From Rubripirellula sp. (GTDB lineage: Bacteria > Planctomycetota > Planctomycetia > Pirellulales > Pirellulaceae), in the NCBI GenBank assembly GCA_029245125.1, contig JAQWPZ010000017.1, positions 1 to 64,000 on the forward strand: a DNA stretch of 64,000 nt. The letters run 5' to 3'. Positions within the stretch are counted from its first letter, which is position 1, and every line of letters starts with the position of its first letter. The notes beneath the pieces were generated by a model, which was given only the letters and a program-made list of their open reading frames with translations, made no database searches and was not told the origin of the DNA. Positions 61,536 through 64,000 of the stretch are shown in pieces. The position numbers were made by a program, and so were the translations under genes.

Positions 61536-64000
61536 ATGATCATGGTTCGGCTTCTCACCAGCGTTGGAATCCTGCTCTGCACACTCGGTCCAGTTTTCGC
61601 GCAACACCGTGTGACGGTCCGCATCGTTGACGATTCATCGGGAGAAGTATTGCCAGCGCGTCTCTATTTGCGTGCGGTTGATGGTGAGACTCCTTATTTC
61701 TTTGAGTCGACATCTGCCGAGGGAACGGCGGTCCGCTACGAGAAGCAGAACTGGATCAATCAGGCGTCGGTCGAGTATCACACGACGATCTCGCCACATC
61801 CTGTGATGGCGGTTGTTCCGGCGGGAAAATACGAATTAGTTGTCGAACGGGGTAAGACTTATTTTCCCCACCAGCAGACTATCGAGGTGGCAGGTGATAT
61901 CGACGTCTCAGTTTCATTGCGAAGCTGGGCCGACATGGCAAAACGTGGTTGGTACAGCGGTGATCTACACATTCACCGGTCGATTGATGAACTCAGAAAT
62001 GTTGTTTTGGCCGAAGATTTGAACGTCGTTTTTCCATTGACGCAGTGGGTCACGTTGGCGGATACACCACCCTCGTCAGGTAATAAGAATGCCGCGGGAG
62101 ATTTACCGCGTGAGTTGGTGCAGGTTGATGCTCAGCATGTGATTTGGCCGCTTAGTACGGAGTATGAAATCTTTTCGGTGGGCGATCAGCGGCACACCTT
62201 GGGAGCGTTGTTCGCACTTGGGCATCAACAACCGATTCAGGAAACCGTTCCGCCTTGGAGACCCGTCGTTGAATCGTTGCGCAAGTCGGACCCCTCCGTC
62301 TTGTTCGACTTGGACAAAGCTGCTTGGCCGTTTGCGATGACTTTGCCCGTCATCGTGCCCGATGCGACTTACGAGTTGGCCAACAATCACATGTGGCGAA
62401 CACACTTTGCGTTTGGTGATTGGTATACGCCAACACCGAATTACATGCAGCCGCCGTTTGGTGGCGTAACAGGTCGTGAGCGCGATTGGATTGATTTCAC
62501 TTGGGGGATGTACTACACGCTGCTGAATGCCGGTTTTCGAATGCCGCCCTCTGCTGGAACGGCCAACGGAGTGCATCCGGTGCCGGCAGGTTTCGGTCGT
62601 GTTTATGTTCATCTGCCCGAGGGTTTCGATTATCAAGCTTGGAAGCGCGGTTTGCAGTCAGGTCGAAGTTTTGTGACGACCGGTCCGATGGTGATCGCGA
62701 CAGCGGATGGAACGCCGGCCGGCCATGCTTTTCGAATTGATCAGCCAGGAACCGAAATTGCGCTGTCGATCGAAGTGATCTCGGAGCAGCCAATTACGTT
62801 CGGTGAGGTCGTCATCAATGGATCGCCTGAGCATTTGTTGCGAGTGTCGAACGAGCAGCTTCCCTCCGGCGGCTATCGGAGTCTGGTCGAGCAGACAATC
62901 CAGCCCACGAAGAGCGGTTGGTTCGCGATTCGCTTTTTTGAAGATCGGGTAGGTGGGCGAGTCCGCTTTGCGCACACGGCACCCTGGTATGTGGAAGTCG
63001 GCGACCAATCAGTGCGACCAAGTTGGCAGGAGCGTGAGTATCTGATCACTCGGATGAGAAACGAGCTGCGACGGAGTCGTGGCATCGTTTCTGCGGATGC
63101 CATCGAAGAATACGAAGCTGCACTTGCCTTTTATGAAGCACTCAAGGTTGATGACGAAGCAGAGCAAATCGCCAGGACCGCCAGGCCATTGAATCAGCAT
63201 CGTGATCGCTGGCTTCGTAATATGATCGTCGATCATCGTTTTTCCGCCGGCGAGGTGCGAGCCGCGACCGGGTTAACGATCGAGGCAGCAGCTAGTGAAA
63301 TCCGGCGATTGGCCGATGAGAAACCCACGCCCTCGTCCAAGGTGCGTGTTCTTCCCTATCCAGGTGGCCGACACCCTCGGCGAGGATTCTTGGATGGTGC
63401 GATCGATCCCCAGCGTGATACGAAAATTAGTGTTTTTGCGCCCTGGAACGAGGGTGGCTATGCCGTCATTGATGTTCCCGAAGCGATCTTTTCGAATCTC
63501 GGTCTGACCTATCTTGCTCACACTCACATCCCAACGATCTGGTCAGGAAAGTCGATTGAGCTGGAGCCCGTAGAGTGGGAAGTTGTGGGTGATGATGAGC
63601 TGCATTATCAGCGAACGTTACCCAATGGAATCCGGTTTGGAAGCCAAGTCCGCTCGGAAGACGATGTCGTTCGAATGGAGATGTGGCTTCATAACGGCAC
63701 TGACCAAACTCTGACGGGAATGCGATCCCAAGTCTGTGTCATGCTGAAGGGATTGATCGGTTTCAATTCCAAGCGACGACGAGAAGCGGTTGTGCGGGGT
63801 CCCTTGATTGCGATCAAAGCTGACCATGGCAATCGCTGGGTCATCACGGGGTGGGAGCCGAACCAACGTGCATGGGCCAACCCACCGGTGCCTTGCATCC
63901 ACTCCGATCCTGTTTTTCCTGATTGTGAACCGGGCGAAACGGTTCGTGTTCGTGGCGGAATGTGGTTTTATCAGGGAAGTGATATCGAAGACGCGCTTCT
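61536..64000 (+). CDS. CehA/McbA-like secreted protein (PHP-related metallohydrolase), 3' end beyond the window
   Basis: The open frame begins at ATG 61536 with a signal peptide (VRLLTSVGILLCTLGPVFAQ) and runs through position 64000, about 820 codons. After a beta-rich start (VRIVDDSSGEVLPARLYLRA) comes WYSGDLHIHRS, the metal-binding His motif of the CehA/McbA group, and EDLNVVFPLTQWVTLA. Later regions are beta-rich with AHTHIPTIWSG. The protein may hydrolyse or isomerise a phosphorylated or acidic substrate; the full set of metal ligands cannot be checked. The ORF track omits it because it has no stop in the window. Confidence 0.75.
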   Translation, partial: MIMVRLLTSVGILLCTLGPVFAQHRVTVRIVDDSSGEVLPARLYLRAVDGETPYFFESTSAEGTAVRYEKQNWINQASVEYHTTISPHPVMAVVPAGKYELVVERGKTYFPHQQTIEVAGDIDVSVSLRSWADMAKRGWYSGDLHIHRSIDELRNVVLAEDLNVVFPLTQWVTLADTPPSSGNKNAAGDLPRELVQVDAQHVIWPLSTEYEIFSVGDQRHTLGALFALGHQQPIQETVPPWRPVVESLRKSDPSVLFDLDKAAWPFAMTLPVIVPDATYELANNHMWRTHFAFGDWYTPTPNYMQPPFGGVTGRERDWIDFTWGMYYTLLNAGFRMPPSAGTANGVHPVPAGFGRVYVHLPEGFDYQAWKRGLQSGRSFVTTGPMVIATADGTPAGHAFRIDQPGTEIALSIEVISEQPITFGEVVINGSPEHLLRVSNEQLPSGGYRSLVEQTIQPTKSGWFAIRFFEDRVGGRVRFAHTAPWYVEVGDQSVRPSWQEREYLITRMRNELRRSRGIVSADAIEEYEAALAFYEALKVDDEAEQIARTARPLNQHRDRWLRNMIVDHRFSAGEVRAATGLTIEAAASEIRRLADEKPTPSSKVRVLPYPGGRHPRRGFLDGAIDPQRDTKISVFAPWNEGGYAVIDVPEAIFSNLGLTYLAHTHIPTIWSGKSIELEPVEWEVVGDDELHYQRTLPNGIRFGSQVRSEDDVVRMEMWLHNGTDQTLTGMRSQVCVMLKGLIGFNSKRRREAVVRGPLIAIKADHGNRWVITGWEPNQRAWANPPVPCIHSDPVFPDCEPGETVRVRGGMWFYQGSDIEDAL

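Noticed and set aside
62103-62636. 177-aa minus-strand ORF
   Set aside because: Antisense to the open CehA/McbA-like frame, which the track omits only because it lacks a stop in the window.

Overview
The window looks like part of a planctomycete chromosome, most likely the Pirellulaceae (Rhodopirellula/Rubripirellula-like). I base this on a DUF1501 gene overlapping a cytochrome-c/DUF1549/DUF1553 gene, a periplasmic sulfatase, many long secreted proteins without familiar domains, DPFGG-type repeats, a DUF3311/sodium-solute-symporter pair, and moderate GC (by eye just above 50%). I found no rRNA, tRNA, CRISPR array, transposase, integrase or prophage genes. The region reads as ordinary chromosome with many lineage-specific envelope genes.

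Layout. 1-3.6 kb (minus): the 5' part of an HrpA-type DEAH RNA helicase, then an SLC13/TrkA-C permease cut in two by an in-frame TAA. 3.9-5.7 kb (plus): a DUF3311 protein and a sodium:solute symporter. 6-10.4 kb: a secreted TPR protein with DPFGGGG repeats, mnmA, prfB with its programmed +1 frameshift, and a membrane-anchored coiled-coil protein. 10.8-14.6 kb (minus): an FdhF/YdeP-type molybdopterin oxidoreductase and a sulfatase. 14.7-18.3 kb: a divergent module of a TelA-like helical protein, a small tail-anchored protein and a coiled-coil protein. 18.3-20.9 kb (minus): a lipoprotein and a secreted protein whose 3' end appears frameshifted twice.

21-27 kb: a small membrane protein, trmL, a zinc-ribbon membrane protein, a tightly packed HD phosphohydrolase/nagB pair, and a gamma-glutamyltransferase. 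27-31.6 kb (minus): the DUF1501 and PSCyt/PSD1 pair and a small SAM methyltransferase. 31.7-35.4 kb (plus): two ExbD genes, a 780-aa secreted protein and a stand-alone LigD-N-like protein. 35.4-40.5 kb (minus): two secreted/membrane proteins, one of 1196 aa, and a PolB-type 3'-5' exonuclease. 40.8-47.9 kb: pepT, a metallophosphoesterase coupled to metK, a VWA protein coupled to a secreted protein, a HIT protein and bioF.

48.1-55.6 kb (plus): a 2115-aa secreted protein with alpha-2-macroglobulin-like features and an overlapping secreted partner. 55.7-60.1 kb (minus): an unknown 660-aa protein, an alpha/beta hydrolase, and an exonuclease-BRCT fusion. 60.5-64 kb (plus): a secreted protein and a CehA/McbA-like protein that runs off the window.

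How genes may work together. The most interesting possibility is an envelope machine driven by the proton-motive force. Two ExbD proteins keep the proton-relay Asp, and a VWA protein 12 kb away has a TonB-like S-x3-H membrane anchor; each set is followed by a large secreted protein. No ExbB/TolQ is in the window. The second candidate is the TelA-like/small anchor/coiled-coil module at 14.7-18.3 kb. The third is the giant A2M-like protein with its overlapping partner, preceded by a tandem operator-like repeat. Two genes (SLC13 permease and the 18.4-kb secreted protein) carry disruptions that could be real decay or sequencing error.
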